From: Chloroflexota bacterium
GTDB lineage: Bacteria; Chloroflexota; Anaerolineae; Anaerolineales; Anaerolineaceae
Direction: 5' to 3'
NCBI GenBank assembly: GCA_004347695.1
Contig: SLTK01000010.1
Location: 1-64,000, forward strand
Length of the DNA: 64,000 nucleotides
Every line of letters starts with the position of its first letter. Within the stretch, counting starts at the first letter, position 1. Position numbers and translations under genes: made by a program. Shown here piece after piece: positions 29,337 to 40,046 of this stretch. Below the pieces are notes generated by a model. That model was not told where the DNA came from, did not search any database, and saw nothing but the letters and a program-made list of their open reading frames with translations.

Positions 29337-29736
29337 TCAATTCAACGCTTTCTCGCTGGAGCAGCCCTGCCCTTTTCAGGACCGAGCGCACGCCAGTCGA
29401 AATTTGATCAAAATCAGCATCCCGAATGGGTCCGCGCGCCAGAAAAATCAAATCCCAGCCAGACGACAGAGACGGCAGCAACAGGTCGATGATGGCGCGC
29501 AGCTGGCGTTTGGCACGGTTGCGAACCACTGCTGTCCCAACCGCTTTTCCGGCTGAAATCCCAATCCGCAGCATTCCTTCCGCGTTGGGCAATGCTACCA
29601 ATACGACCAACGGGTGCGGAAAGGATTTCCCATTTCGCCGCACCCGCGAAAAGTCGGTAGCTTGCCTTAGCCGAAATGCGCGTTTCACCCATATACCTGT
29701 CCGTTTAGTTGTCCCTCCAGCGAGATGGATGAACAA
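29311..29736 (-). CDS. rnpA: Ribonuclease P protein component
   Basis: [17 protein letters not shown] motif; between rpmH and yidD. Confidence 0.93.
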   Translation of the reverse strand: MFIHLAGGTTKRTGIWVKRAFRLRQATDFSRVRRNGKSFPHPLVVLVALPNAEGMLRIGISAGKAVGTAVVRNRAKRQLRAIIDLLLPSLSSGWDLIFLARGPIRDADFDQISTGVRSVLKRAGLLQRESVELNDRARLLH

Positions 29737-29751
29737 AGACAGGTTCGCCGT

Positions 29752-29928
29752 TTACCAGCGTACGTTTTTCTTGACGTGGTTGTTTTTCGACACCGTCAGC
29801 CGGACACGCCCGCGTAAACGGCGGCGCTTCAGCACTTCGCGACCATCGGCAGTTGCCATACGGGCGCGGAAACCATGGACCCGAACACGGCGACGGATTT
29901 TAGGTTGATAAGTCCGTTTGGTACTCAT
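29752..29928 (-). CDS. rpmH: 50S ribosomal protein L34
   Basis: Own translation (below the ORF-track cutoff): [58 protein letters not shown]. Confidence 0.95.
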   Translation of the reverse strand: MSTKRTYQPKIRRRVRVHGFRARMATADGREVLKRRRLRGRVRLTVSKNNHVKKNVRW

Positions 29929-30100
29929 TAAACGATCCTTTCAAAAGGAGGTTATGGCACCACTGTGTTCTGCGCAAATCGCCAAACATGGAATAAACTG
30001 CGTTGTTTAGCCATTTCCGCAACCCACAATGCCATCATGCCATTAGACAAGCTGCAATTATACCTTAAGCCCGTCTTATGGTCAAAGAAAAACGGGATTT

Positions 30101-30784
30101 CTAGCGGCCGTTCTGCCTGCGCACGCCGGTGAAAAATTTTGCCAGTTGTCGCGCCCCTTCGACATCAGTAACCGCCAGAACCTCATCACCGGCCTTGAAT
30201 ACAGTTGCCCCGCGCGGAACCACCACCTCGCCGCTGCGGATGATGGCAGCAATGACGCATTGATCTGGCAGAGCGATATCTTTTATTTGCTGGCCAATTG
30301 CCGGTGCGCCTTCCGGAATTTTCTCCTCGACCAGCGAGTAATTCCCACGCCGCAGTTTGAGCAAAGTCATCATGTCGCCCATCGACATCTCTTCTTCGAT
30401 AATTGATGCCATGATAGACGCCTGGTTGACTGCCACATCCACATTGAAGGTCTCATCGAAAAGCCAGGCATTGCGTGGATTGTTGATGCGCGCAATGATG
30501 CGCGGAATCTTGAATTTTTTTCGAGCCAGGAAGCAAATGATCAAATTAGCTTCGTCCTCGGTGGTGCAGGCCGCCAGAACATCTGCATTGGCGGCGCCAG
30601 CGCCTTCCAGAACGGTTGGGTCGATCGGGTTGCCCTCATAAATGACTTCGGTCGGCAATTCCCGATGGATGTGCTCAAGAACCGTTTGGCGGTCATCAAT
30701 CAACCGGACCTGGTGATTCTCTGCGATTAAAATTCGCGCCAATTGCGCGCCCGTACGCCCGCCGCCAGCGATGATCACATACAT
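30101..30784 (-). CDS. TrkA-type K+ channel/transport regulatory subunit
   Basis: MYVIIAGGGRTGAQLARILIAENHQVRLIDD Rossmann (RCK-N) plus RCK-C region. Confidence 0.9.
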   Translation of the reverse strand: MYVIIAGGGRTGAQLARILIAENHQVRLIDDRQTVLEHIHRELPTEVIYEGNPIDPTVLEGAGAANADVLAACTTEDEANLIICFLARKKFKIPRIIARINNPRNAWLFDETFNVDVAVNQASIMASIIEEEMSMGDMMTLLKLRRGNYSLVEEKIPEGAPAIGQQIKDIALPDQCVIAAIIRSGEVVVPRGATVFKAGDEVLAVTDVEGARQLAKFFTGVRRQNGR

Positions 30785-30785
30785 A

Positions 30786-31445
30786 TCAGGCCTCCTCTTT
30801 GCCTTCCAGCCTGGCGCGCAGGCGGTTGATACCTTCGAAAGTCGCGCTGAAATGAACCACATCCTCTACGGCCAATACCATTTGAGCATCTGGCAATTGG
30901 GCTTTTCCGGCGCGGGTCACCGCAATCGGGACGCACTCCTGGCCTTTTAAGAGCTCGCCAAGTGTTTTTCCGTCAAACGACTGCGGAATCTTGAATTCGT
31001 AGATCTCGACTTCGCCGTTCCCGGCGGAAAAAACGGAATAGAAATCAGAGTCATACAACAATTCTTCCACTCGCTGTGCGCCCCAACTGGTCGAAGATAT
31101 CACCTGCAGTCCCAGGTCTTCGTACAGGGAGCGCATTGTGGGGTCATAATTGCGGGCAACCACATTGGCCACATTATATTTTTGACGGGCAACCCGCGCT
31201 ACAACCGCATTAATAGCATCCGAATCGGTCACAGCTGCCAACCCATCGGCCGTCTCGATGCCGGCTCGAACAAGCACATCCTGCTGCAACCCATTGCCCT
31301 CATGGATGCGCCCGATAAAATCAGACGGCAACTTATTGAAGGCAGTCTCTTGAGTATCAATAACCGCAACGCTGTTACCGGCCTTGGAGAGCCGATATGC
31401 CAGGTCCGCGCCAAGTCTGCCGCACCCTACAACAAGAATTTTCAT
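30786..31445 (-). CDS. TrkA-type K+ transport regulatory subunit (second copy)
   Basis: MKILVVGCGRLGADLAYRLSKAGNSVAVIDTQ; paralogous to the neighbour. Confidence 0.9.
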   Translation of the reverse strand: MKILVVGCGRLGADLAYRLSKAGNSVAVIDTQETAFNKLPSDFIGRIHEGNGLQQDVLVRAGIETADGLAAVTDSDAINAVVARVARQKYNVANVVARNYDPTMRSLYEDLGLQVISSTSWGAQRVEELLYDSDFYSVFSAGNGEVEIYEFKIPQSFDGKTLGELLKGQECVPIAVTRAGKAQLPDAQMVLAVEDVVHFSATFEGINRLRARLEGKEEA

Positions 31446-31472
31446 GTTCGATCCTTCTATCAATCCTGATTC

Positions 31473-33413
31473 CTAGTCCACCTGGTACGGGACGTTGGTG
31501 ATAATAATGTCTTTCCGAAAATGGAGCGCAGCGCTCAGCGTCGCGGCCGTTTTGGTATGCAGCATGTTGGACCACCAGTGGCGCGGAACAAATTCGGGCA
31601 CGACGATGGTAATGACTTCCTTGGGTTGTTTAAGGTTATCAATTTCATCGATATATTCCAGCAACGGCTCGATAAAAGTGCGATATTGCGATTCAAGGAT
31701 CACCAACCGGTGCCCGTCGCCCCAGGTTTCCCACTTTTGTTGCAGCCGGGCGGTTTCCTCCGGGTCGATGGAAACATGTACAGCAGTAATGTCATCGCTC
31801 AAGGTCCGCGCGTAGCGCAAAGCCGCCAGCGTCCCGCGATGGACGCCGCTGAGCGGCAGGATCACTCTTTGACGGCTTACCTGCGACGGTGTGCCCTGGT
31901 TTTCGAGCGACAGATCGCTTGCCAGGTTGCTGTAATGGCGGCGAATTCCGGAAAATAAAATGACCATCAGCGGGATAATGATAATAACCAGCCAGGCGCC
32001 CTGAGCAAATTTGGTAACGGCAAAAACCAGCATGACCATTCCGGTCAGCACGGCGCCAATGCCGTTGATGATCATTTTAAATTGCCAGCCTTTTTCATAC
32101 CGTAAAGTCGATCCGCGTTCCTTGAGTTCCGCTCCCTCTTTCAAGCTCCCGATTTTCTTCCAGCGCCGCGCCATGCCAAACTGCGACAGGGTGAAAGAGA
32201 GAAATACACCAATCGCATACAAAGGTATCAAGCGTGTAACGCTGGCATTGAACGCCAGTATTAATACGGCTGCAATAATTGCCAGCAGAACAATGCCGTT
32301 GGAATAAACCAGCCGGCTGCCGCGATAGGCCAGTTGACGCGGTAGGAACCCGTCGATTGCAACGATCGCACTCAGCCGTGGGAACCCTGCGAATGAGGTA
32401 TTAGCGGCCAAAATCAAGATAATCATGGTGGAAACCACGGTCGCCAGGTAGAGCAAGCCGCGGTTGCCGTAGGCGGTGCGAACGATTTGCGAAATGACAG
32501 TTTCTTCTTCAGAGGGAACCGCGTGAATCTGCGAGGTCAGGAACGAAATCCCGAGGGTCATCGCCGCCAAAATAATCGACATGATGATCAAAGTGATGCC
32601 GGCGTTCTTGGAGCGCGGCTCTTTGAAAGCGGGAATGCCGTTCGAAACAGCTTCGACCCCCGTCAGCGCCGAGGTACCGGATGAAAAAGCGCGCAACAAT
32701 AAAAATGCGATCGCACCCTGGGTAACATGAACGGTTTCCAATAAGGGTGGATCGACCACTTTACCAAGGCTGCCGGTGAGATATTTGAATAAGCCCACCC
32801 CAAGCGCCACCAGAGTCGCAACGATGAAGAAATATGTCGGGACGGCGATGGCATTGCCGGATTCTCTCACGCCGCGCAGGTTCACCAGCATGATGAATAC
32901 CACCATAGAAATTGCCAGCCAGACACGATAATCCAACAAGGATGGCACTGCGGAAACCAGGTTGGCAACCCCAGATGAAATAGAAACCGCAACTGTCAGA
33001 ATGTAATCCGTCAGCAACGCGGCGGCGGCAATTTTGGCGGGCAGTTCTCCCAAATTATCGCGGGAAACAATATATGAACCGCCTCCATTAGGATAGGCAT
33101 GGATGGTTTGTTCATAAGAAATGACAACGATCGCCAGCAGGACGATAATGGCGAGCGATAATGGAAAAACATACTGATAGGCTCCGGAACCCAGCGCAGC
33201 CAGGATCACCAACATTTCCTGCGTGCCGTAGGCGGATGATGACAACGCGTCCGAAGCAAAAACAGCCAGACCAATCATGATCCCGATGGTTTGATGCGGT
33301 GCATCGGCTGTAGGTAAAGGCCTCCCAATTAACCAGGTCCGCCAGGATACTTTGGGCTTAAACTGGGTATCTCGATGGAGAACCGTTGTGCCGCTCTTAT
33401 CTTCGATATTCAT
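31473..33413 (-). CDS. APC-superfamily permease, KimA-like potassium/amino-acid transporter
   Basis: VFASDALSSSAYGTQEMLVILAALGS, ~12 hydrophobic segments; adjacent to two TrkA genes. Confidence 0.85.
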   Translation of the reverse strand: MNIEDKSGTTVLHRDTQFKPKVSWRTWLIGRPLPTADAPHQTIGIMIGLAVFASDALSSSAYGTQEMLVILAALGSGAYQYVFPLSLAIIVLLAIVVISYEQTIHAYPNGGGSYIVSRDNLGELPAKIAAAALLTDYILTVAVSISSGVANLVSAVPSLLDYRVWLAISMVVFIMLVNLRGVRESGNAIAVPTYFFIVATLVALGVGLFKYLTGSLGKVVDPPLLETVHVTQGAIAFLLLRAFSSGTSALTGVEAVSNGIPAFKEPRSKNAGITLIIMSIILAAMTLGISFLTSQIHAVPSEEETVISQIVRTAYGNRGLLYLATVVSTMIILILAANTSFAGFPRLSAIVAIDGFLPRQLAYRGSRLVYSNGIVLLAIIAAVLILAFNASVTRLIPLYAIGVFLSFTLSQFGMARRWKKIGSLKEGAELKERGSTLRYEKGWQFKMIINGIGAVLTGMVMLVFAVTKFAQGAWLVIIIIPLMVILFSGIRRHYSNLASDLSLENQGTPSQVSRQRVILPLSGVHRGTLAALRYARTLSDDITAVHVSIDPEETARLQQKWETWGDGHRLVILESQYRTFIEPLLEYIDEIDNLKQPKEVITIVVPEFVPRHWWSNMLHTKTAATLSAALHFRKDIIITNVPYQVD

Positions 33414-33777
33414 ATTTTATTGGCCGTTTCTACCTTGACCGAAAATTGACGACAAAGGGAACGATTATAATGACAATTTAATCCGGCGTCAATTATAATA
33501 TTAAGACGTTCTGGTTTCGCATGCCATTGCCATGCTTTCCAAGCCGGGTCATGTATGCGTGTGTTTGGAACCAACATCGGGGTTATCACATTTCCATCCG
33601 AAACCAGATCACATGCCGTTCACATTAATGCTGATGCATGAATTTCATCATTATGGCATGAATTCTATGCAGGCTGGTGCGTAAACCGCACATATTCGCC
33701 CGTTAAATCATTAACAAAGGCTGGTGATTAGTTGACCCTAACCTGGTCTGTCAGATCCGCCGTGACCGACATACTTT

Positions 33778-36700
33778 ATGACGAAACCACTCACCCAGGG
33801 TAACGCTTTTGTCAGTCTTCGAAAGTACTGGCTGTATAGCCTTGGAATTTTGAGTGGGCTGGCTTTGCCTGTCATTTCGACACTGGTGGAAGTTTCTGGC
33901 AGAAATTATCCATTAAACCTGCGCAGCCTTCTTCAGGTTCAGGTTCAAAATCAACTGCTATGGATTATTGACCTGGCAGCATGGGTATGGATAATCTTTA
34001 TGATTGGCAGTATTCTACGCGAGAGCGCGCATCAACAGCAGAGCGAGGAACTCCAGGAACAGTTGGCGCAGCGCATTGCCGAACTTTACAACCTGAATGA
34101 AATTTCGCAGCGCGAGATCAGCGTCCGCCACCACGCCGAAGCCAAAATCACGCGCGCTAAAAGGGAATGGGAAGCCACTTTTGACGCCATATCAGATTTG
34201 ATCATCCTGGTGGATGCTTCAGGATTAATCATCCGTTGTAACCAGGCAACCATTCAAAAATTGGAAACCACTTACCAGGATATTCTGAACCGTTCGATCG
34301 AAGAGGTGTTTCCGGGAGTGGTCGAGCCAATCCAGAAGCGGGTTATCAATCAAAACCAGGTCATTCCAATGCCGTCGCAATTCGGCTGGTTTGAAGTAAG
34401 CGGCTTTCCTTTCCCGCTCACCGGCCAACAGCAAGGCACTATCTATATTTTCCATGACATCAATCAACGCAAACGCGACGAAGCCGAGATCCAGCGCCAG
34501 AAACAATATTTCGAGGCGATTTTTCAGAACAGCCCTGTCGCCATTGTCACGCTGGATTTGAGCGGCGGCATGGTCACCTGCAACCCGGCTTTCGAGCGAT
34601 TATTCGGCTATTCCCCGGTAGAGGTAGCCGGTCGAAAACTGGACGATTTAATTACTCCGCCGGAATTCAAGGACACAACCCAGGATTACACCCGGCGTAT
34701 CCGTCGCAGCAATGTCCCATACCAGATTGCCCAGCGGGTGACCCGCCTGGGCGAAACGATCGAAGTGGAAATTTACAACGTCCCTGTCGTAGTCAACCAT
34801 GAGCAGTTAGGCACTTTCGTCCTGTTCCACAATATTACCGAACTGGTGCAGGCGCGGCGCAAGGCTGAAGAAGCTGATCTGGCAAAGAGCGAATACCTGG
34901 CAAATATCTCGCATGAAATTCGCACCCCGCTCAATGGTTTGATTGGTATGTTGAACCTGGCACTGGATACCGAATTGTCATCCGGCCAGGCCGAGTACCT
35001 CAAAACCGCTTCCGATGAGACAGAGGCGCTGCTTGGCTTACTCAATGACGTCCTCGACCTGTCGAAGATCGAAGCCCGGCGCATGACGCTGGAAGAAACG
35101 AATTTCGATCTGCGGACAGTCATGGAAAATGTCGCCTTGACCATGGCGCAGCGCGCCAGCGATAAAGGCCTGGAATTGGTTTGCATTATCCCGCCTGCAG
35201 TTCCAACCGCTTTGCGCGGTGACCCAAACCGATTGCGGCAGGTGTTGACCAACCTGGTCGCAAATGCGGTCAAATTCACAGACAAAGGTGAAGTTGTTCT
35301 CGGCGTTCACCAGGAATCGCAAGCCGGTTCGAAGGTTACGCTCGGTTTCTCCGTTCAGGATACCGGCATTGGGATACCGGCCGAACGCCAGGCTGCCATT
35401 TTCGACCGATTTGCACAGGCATCCGTTTCGACCACGCGCAAGTATGGTGGGACAGGCCTGGGCCTGTCCATCTCGGCCCAACTGGTTGAATTGATGGGCG
35501 GCAAGATTTCTCTCAAGAGCGAGCCCAATCAAGGCAGTATCTTTTCTTTTAATGCTGTCTTCGATCAGACCGCTGAAAACGAACCCCTCCCCGCTGATTT
35601 GAAACGGCGAGCGAAAGATTTACGAGTTTTGATCGCCGATTCGAATAGCAGCAGTCGATCCAACTTGACCTCATTGCTGGAAAGTGTAGGCTGCAAAACC
35701 ATCGGCGTTGCCACCCAGGCCACTGCGCTGACCCGATTGGAAAAAGCCAATAATGCCGGCAAAGGGTATCAGCTTTTAATTCTCGATAACCGCCTTTCCG
35801 GGGTCCTGGGTTATCCCCTGGTCGAAAGCATACGCAACGACCCACGCTACAGTCACCTGATCATCATCATGCTTGCACGGTTGGGGGATACGATATCCGA
35901 AGCAAAATTCAAAGAACTGGATATCAGCGCGGTGGTTTTGAAACCAGTGCGCTGGCAGCCTTTACAACTTATTCTGTTGGAATTGTTGACCCCGCCCAAG
36001 AAACGAACCGGCCAATTACCGGCCTTGCCGCCCGACAATCGCGCCAGCCAGGCCATGCAGACCATTCACCCGCAAAACGTGCTGCTGGTCGAGGACAACC
36101 CGGTCAACCGTAAGGTGGTCATCAATTTGCTCGAAAAGTTTGGTCACACCGTTTCGGCGGTGGAGGATGGCCGCAGAGCGTTGGATGCCCTGGCGGAACG
36201 CGGCTTTAATGTGATCCTGATGGATGTGCAAATGCCGGTGATGGACGGGCATGAGTCTACCCAGCGTATCCGATCCATGGAGGGCAGCGAGCACCATACG
36301 CCCATTATTGCCATGACTGCTCATACCTTCACCAGTGAAATCCAGCGGTGCTTCTCCAGCGGAATGGACGCATACCTTTCCAAACCGCTGAGACCGCAGG
36401 AATTGTTTGATGCCATCGAACAGTGGTCGCTGCCTGTGCCTGATAAACGCCCCTGGCTGGACCGCGCCCCAGGCCAGCAAACCGGCTCATCGCCCGCAGT
36501 TGACGCGCCAGCAGCGGAAAAGGCAACCGGTGAGATCACGGACCTGGATTTTGCGGAATTTTCTTCCGCATTTGACCAACTGGTGCTCTCCACCACCGAA
36601 CCCGCAGATTTAACGCCACCTGAGGAGTCTACAACTCAGGATAGGCTGTTGGCTCGCGCGATCTCAGGACCGCAGTCGATCCCACTGGGCGAACCGCAGT

Positions 36701-37029
36701 ACTTGCAGAGCATCCTGCCGCGCTTTGGCAATGATTTATCCTTTTTCGTCGTTACCTTCGAGGAGTTTGTGCAGCAATGCCGATCTCACCTCCCTGAAAT
36801 TCAGGTAGCCATTCAGAAAAACGATGCGGCGGCAGTTAAATTGCTGGCGCACAACCTGAAAGGCGTGGCAGCCAATTTTGAGGCTGAAAAAATGACCGCC
36901 TTGGCCCACGAATTGGATATGCTTGCCGGACGGGGCGATCTCAGCCGGGCGTCCGAAGTGGCGCTTGCGCTCGAAAAAGAAATTCCCGCGCTTGAAAAAA
37001 ATCTTGACGACATCCGTACGCAGCATTAA
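33778..37029 (+). CDS. Hybrid sensor histidine kinase (TM-PAS-PAS-HisKA-HATPase-REC-REC-Hpt)
   Basis: LANISHEIRTPLNGLIGM; GTGLGLSISAQLVELMGG; LLVEDNPVNRKVVINLL; LAHNLKGVAANF. Confidence 0.93.
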   Translation: MTKPLTQGNAFVSLRKYWLYSLGILSGLALPVISTLVEVSGRNYPLNLRSLLQVQVQNQLLWIIDLAAWVWIIFMIGSILRESAHQQQSEELQEQLAQRIAELYNLNEISQREISVRHHAEAKITRAKREWEATFDAISDLIILVDASGLIIRCNQATIQKLETTYQDILNRSIEEVFPGVVEPIQKRVINQNQVIPMPSQFGWFEVSGFPFPLTGQQQGTIYIFHDINQRKRDEAEIQRQKQYFEAIFQNSPVAIVTLDLSGGMVTCNPAFERLFGYSPVEVAGRKLDDLITPPEFKDTTQDYTRRIRRSNVPYQIAQRVTRLGETIEVEIYNVPVVVNHEQLGTFVLFHNITELVQARRKAEEADLAKSEYLANISHEIRTPLNGLIGMLNLALDTELSSGQAEYLKTASDETEALLGLLNDVLDLSKIEARRMTLEETNFDLRTVMENVALTMAQRASDKGLELVCIIPPAVPTALRGDPNRLRQVLTNLVANAVKFTDKGEVVLGVHQESQAGSKVTLGFSVQDTGIGIPAERQAAIFDRFAQASVSTTRKYGGTGLGLSISAQLVELMGGKISLKSEPNQGSIFSFNAVFDQTAENEPLPADLKRRAKDLRVLIADSNSSSRSNLTSLLESVGCKTIGVATQATALTRLEKANNAGKGYQLLILDNRLSGVLGYPLVESIRNDPRYSHLIIIMLARLGDTISEAKFKELDISAVVLKPVRWQPLQLILLELLTPPKKRTGQLPALPPDNRASQAMQTIHPQNVLLVEDNPVNRKVVINLLEKFGHTVSAVEDGRRALDALAERGFNVILMDVQMPVMDGHESTQRIRSMEGSEHHTPIIAMTAHTFTSEIQRCFSSGMDAYLSKPLRPQELFDAIEQWSLPVPDKRPWLDRAPGQQTGSSPAVDAPAAEKATGEITDLDFAEFSSAFDQLVLSTTEPADLTPPEESTTQDRLLARAISGPQSIPLGEPQYLQSILPRFGNDLSFFVVTFEEFVQQCRSHLPEIQVAIQKNDAAAVKLLAHNLKGVAANFEAEKMTALAHELDMLAGRGDLSRASEVALALEKEIPALEKNLDDIRTQH

Positions 37030-37052
37030 TCACGGCTTCAATAAGGATACTC

Positions 37053-38297
37053 ATGGCAACCATTTTACTGATTGACGACGAAGTGATCTTTCATCGCATG
37101 ATCGAACACAGCCTGCAGCCGCTTGGGCATTCGGTTCACAGTGAATTAACCGGTATTGCCGGCCTGGCAGCTGCCGCCCAATACCATCCGGATGTCATTA
37201 TCACCGACCTCAACTTGCCCGATGTTTCCGGGTATGAGGTTACCCGCCGGTTGCGGCGCGATCCGGCATTTGCTCAAACGCCTATTCTGGTTTTGACCAG
37301 TCAATCCGGATTGCAGGATAAGCTCGCCTCGTTCGAAGCCGGCGCTGACGACCATATCACCAAACCGTTCGAGCCGGTTGAGTTGATCGCCCGCATGAAT
37401 GTGCTCCTACGGCGGGTCGAAATGATTCGGCAGGCAGCGCCCGCCGGCACACCCGACCGGCAGCAAAAAACCGCCCGTATGATTGCCGTGCATACCCTGC
37501 GCGGCGGGGTTGGTAGTTCATTGCTGGCAGTCAATCTGGCGCTGGGGCTGAATGCGCTCTGGATGGCCCCAACCGCGCTGCTCGACCTGGTTCTGACCGC
37601 CGGTCAGGTCGCACTGCTGCTCAACATGCCGCTCAAACGCACATGGGCCGATTTGGCGGACTACAAACCGCAGGAATTGGAATTCGAGATTTTACAATCC
37701 ATCATTGCCCACCACAACTCAGGATTGGATTTCATCGCAGCGCCAACTTACCCCACTGATGCGGAAGGGTTGACCAATGATGCCTTTACGACTTCGCTGC
37801 AATTATTGCGACCGGAATATGATTATCTGATTGCTGACCTGCCGCACGACTTCTCGGAAGTTTCGCTGCTCACCCTGGATGCAGCAGATGTAATTTTATT
37901 GGTCATTGCCCCGGAATTATCCTCCATCCGGGCAGCGGCAGCCGCGTTGGATACCTACAACCGACTCGGTTATCCTCCTGAAAAAGTGCGTCTGGTGCTC
38001 AATAATATTTTCCCGCGCGGCGGCCTGCCGCAGGAACGGATCGAACAGGCGCTGAACAAACAGGTCACCGTTTCTTTTCCGTACGCACCTGACATCCTGA
38101 TCCAGGCCATCAATCTTGGGCACCCGATTATCCAGGAGGAACCTGGCGAACCGTTATCGATCCTTCTGGAAGATTTCGCGTTTTATCTGAGCCAGGATCA
38201 GCACAAAAAAACCCGGCCCGAAAAACCTACGCACGCCTGGAAGCGGGTGTATGATCGCTTTATCCAGGCGCGGAACAAGCGGGAAAAGGCTAAATAG
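37053..38297 (+). CDS. Response regulator receiver fused to a CpaE/MinD-like ATPase domain
   Basis: N-terminal REC (ILLIDDEVIFHRMIEHSL...DVIITDLNLPDVSG); C-terminal VHTLRGGVGSSLLAVNLALGL. Confidence 0.85.
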   Translation: MATILLIDDEVIFHRMIEHSLQPLGHSVHSELTGIAGLAAAAQYHPDVIITDLNLPDVSGYEVTRRLRRDPAFAQTPILVLTSQSGLQDKLASFEAGADDHITKPFEPVELIARMNVLLRRVEMIRQAAPAGTPDRQQKTARMIAVHTLRGGVGSSLLAVNLALGLNALWMAPTALLDLVLTAGQVALLLNMPLKRTWADLADYKPQELEFEILQSIIAHHNSGLDFIAAPTYPTDAEGLTNDAFTTSLQLLRPEYDYLIADLPHDFSEVSLLTLDAADVILLVIAPELSSIRAAAAALDTYNRLGYPPEKVRLVLNNIFPRGGLPQERIEQALNKQVTVSFPYAPDILIQAINLGHPIIQEEPGEPLSILLEDFAFYLSQDQHKKTRPEKPTHAWKRVYDRFIQARNKREKAK

Positions 38298-38447
38298 CGG
38301 TGGTTTAAAAAAGGTGGGTACAATCCCATTCTTCTCTCTCGTTAAGAAATCAACTTCCAGGCAAGACGCCAGTTGCGCGAAAATCTCCGCCGGTTCCTCA
38401 ATATTCTAGAACTCTGCAAGCACAGGAAATTTATCAACCCCGCCCAA

Positions 38448-38564
38448 GGGCTGTCTCAAAAGAATAAATTTGTCATTTATTCCACCACATATGCGGGATG
38501 GGATGGAACCCATCCCCTACCTGTAGGGGCGGGTTTCCACGCCCGCCCGCTTTTGAGACAGCCC
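38448..38564. mobile_element. MITE-like ~117-bp element with 15-bp perfect terminal inverted repeats
   Basis: GGGCTGTCTCAAAAG (38448-38462) and CTTTTGAGACAGCCC (38550-38564); no ORF; partial copy at 41-90. Confidence 0.75.
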
Positions 38565-38575
38565 CTTATTCTTAA

Positions 38576-38615
38576 TTGAATGATTTGCGCCGCTAAGGCG
38601 GCGCAAATCATTCAA
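38576..38615. repeat. Perfect hairpin, 18-bp arms, 4-nt loop
   Basis: TTGAATGATTTGCGCCGC-taag-GCGGCGCAAATCATTCAA. Confidence 0.93.
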
Positions 38616-38626
38616 AAGTTAGTAAA

Positions 38627-38685
38627 CCCCCGCTCCCCGATGGATTCATTGTGAATCCGACCAGCTAATTTTCCGGGAGCGGGGG
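38627..38685. repeat. Long-loop inverted repeat CCCCCGCTCCC / GGGAGCGGGGG with nested GGATTCA-ttg-TGAATCC
   Basis: Arms 38627-38637 and 38675-38685; nested hairpin around 38642-38658. Confidence 0.85.
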
Positions 38686-38764
38686 CAGGGGATGGCTCAA
38701 ATTTATTGCGGATCACTTAAATAAACGAACACAGACAATATAACTTGAAAGATAATGACATCGG

Positions 38765-40042
38765 TTATTCAATCAGGCTGCCAGTCAGGCCCTGATCAGT
38801 CAACCGGTCCAGGCGAACCCGGCTGATTTGATTCCACAAGCGGCGCGGCGAATGAACCTCGACCTTGAGGTAATTGTCGGTTAAACCGTGCAGTTTCCAT
38901 CCGGCCGGACCATAAGTATTGGTTGCCTCCCACAGGACGGAAGCTTCACTGCCAAGATGCTGCTCGCGGAAAAGGGTTGAAGACACTGCCAGCACCTGGC
39001 GCACTTGTTCGCTGCGGCGGTGAGCGACCGTACTGGATACCGGGTTATTCAACCGGGCGGCCGGTGTGCCGGGGCGCGCGGAATAGCTGAAAACGTGCCC
39101 GCCGGCAAATTCCATCTCCTCCACAAATGCCAGACTCTCAGCAAACTCGCGGTCATCCTCGCCGGGGAAACCGACAATCAAGTCGGTGGTCACAGCCATA
39201 CCAGGAGCTGCCTCTCGGGCAGACGCAATCAACTGACGGAAGGCCGACGGGTTTGTATGCCGCGCCATGCGATGCAGCGTTTGTCCGCAGCCTGACTGCA
39301 GTGGCAAATGCAGATGGCGGCACAAGCGCTGATTTTCCCATAACTGAAAGAAATCCTCGTCCAGGTCCCATGGTTCGAGTGAGGAAAGGCGCAGGCGTTC
39401 CACATCCGTGTCCTGCAAAATTACCTGAATCAAATCACGTAAATGCATGCGCGGTGATAAGTCATACCCCCACGAACCCAAATGAACTCCCGAAAGCACA
39501 ACTTCGCGGGTGCCGCCGGATTGAGCATGCTGGATGTCGCTCAAAACCGCCTGAATCGTCTCGCTGCGGCCCGGCCCCCGGGCAATGCGGGTGATGCAAA
39601 AAGTACAATGATTGTCGCAACCATCCTGGGTCTTGATAAATGCACGGGTGCGCAAATGGATACCCGGTAATGGCTCACGCGCCACCGGCTCCAGGTCAAA
39701 ATCCTCTACCGGCACGCCAAGCACATCAGCCACCAAATGATCTTTATCCAGGTTGGACACCACCCGCCGGACGTTAGGTAAAACAGCAGCGCTATCCGGC
39801 TCGAGGGTGGACCAGCAGCCGGTTACGACGATCTCTGCTGCACCCAGACGAGCTGCCTGACGGATCTTTTGGCGTGAATCGGCAGACGCAGCGCTGGTAA
39901 CCGTGCAGGTATTAACCACAACCAGCTCGGCCTCACCCGCAGAGTCTACAATGGTGTGGCCTGCTGCTCTAAATTGGGTTGCAAATCGTTCAATTTCGCT
40001 CTGGTTTAACCGGCAGCCAATTGAATCGAGAAAAATTTTCAT
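38765..40042 (-). CDS. mtaB: tRNA (t6A37)-methylthiotransferase MtaB-like radical SAM protein
   Basis: VVNTCTVTSAASADSRQKIRQAAR; KTQDGCDNHCTFCITRIARGPGRS. Confidence 0.93.
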   Translation of the reverse strand: MKIFLDSIGCRLNQSEIERFATQFRAAGHTIVDSAGEAELVVVNTCTVTSAASADSRQKIRQAARLGAAEIVVTGCWSTLEPDSAAVLPNVRRVVSNLDKDHLVADVLGVPVEDFDLEPVAREPLPGIHLRTRAFIKTQDGCDNHCTFCITRIARGPGRSETIQAVLSDIQHAQSGGTREVVLSGVHLGSWGYDLSPRMHLRDLIQVILQDTDVERLRLSSLEPWDLDEDFFQLWENQRLCRHLHLPLQSGCGQTLHRMARHTNPSAFRQLIASAREAAPGMAVTTDLIVGFPGEDDREFAESLAFVEEMEFAGGHVFSYSARPGTPAARLNNPVSSTVAHRRSEQVRQVLAVSSTLFREQHLGSEASVLWEATNTYGPAGWKLHGLTDNYLKVEVHSPRRLWNQISRVRLDRLTDQGLTGSLIE

Positions 40043-40046
40043 ACCG

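Noticed and set aside
29940-30100. Possible oriC next to rpmH
   Set aside because: No dnaA gene and no visible cluster of DnaA boxes in the gap.
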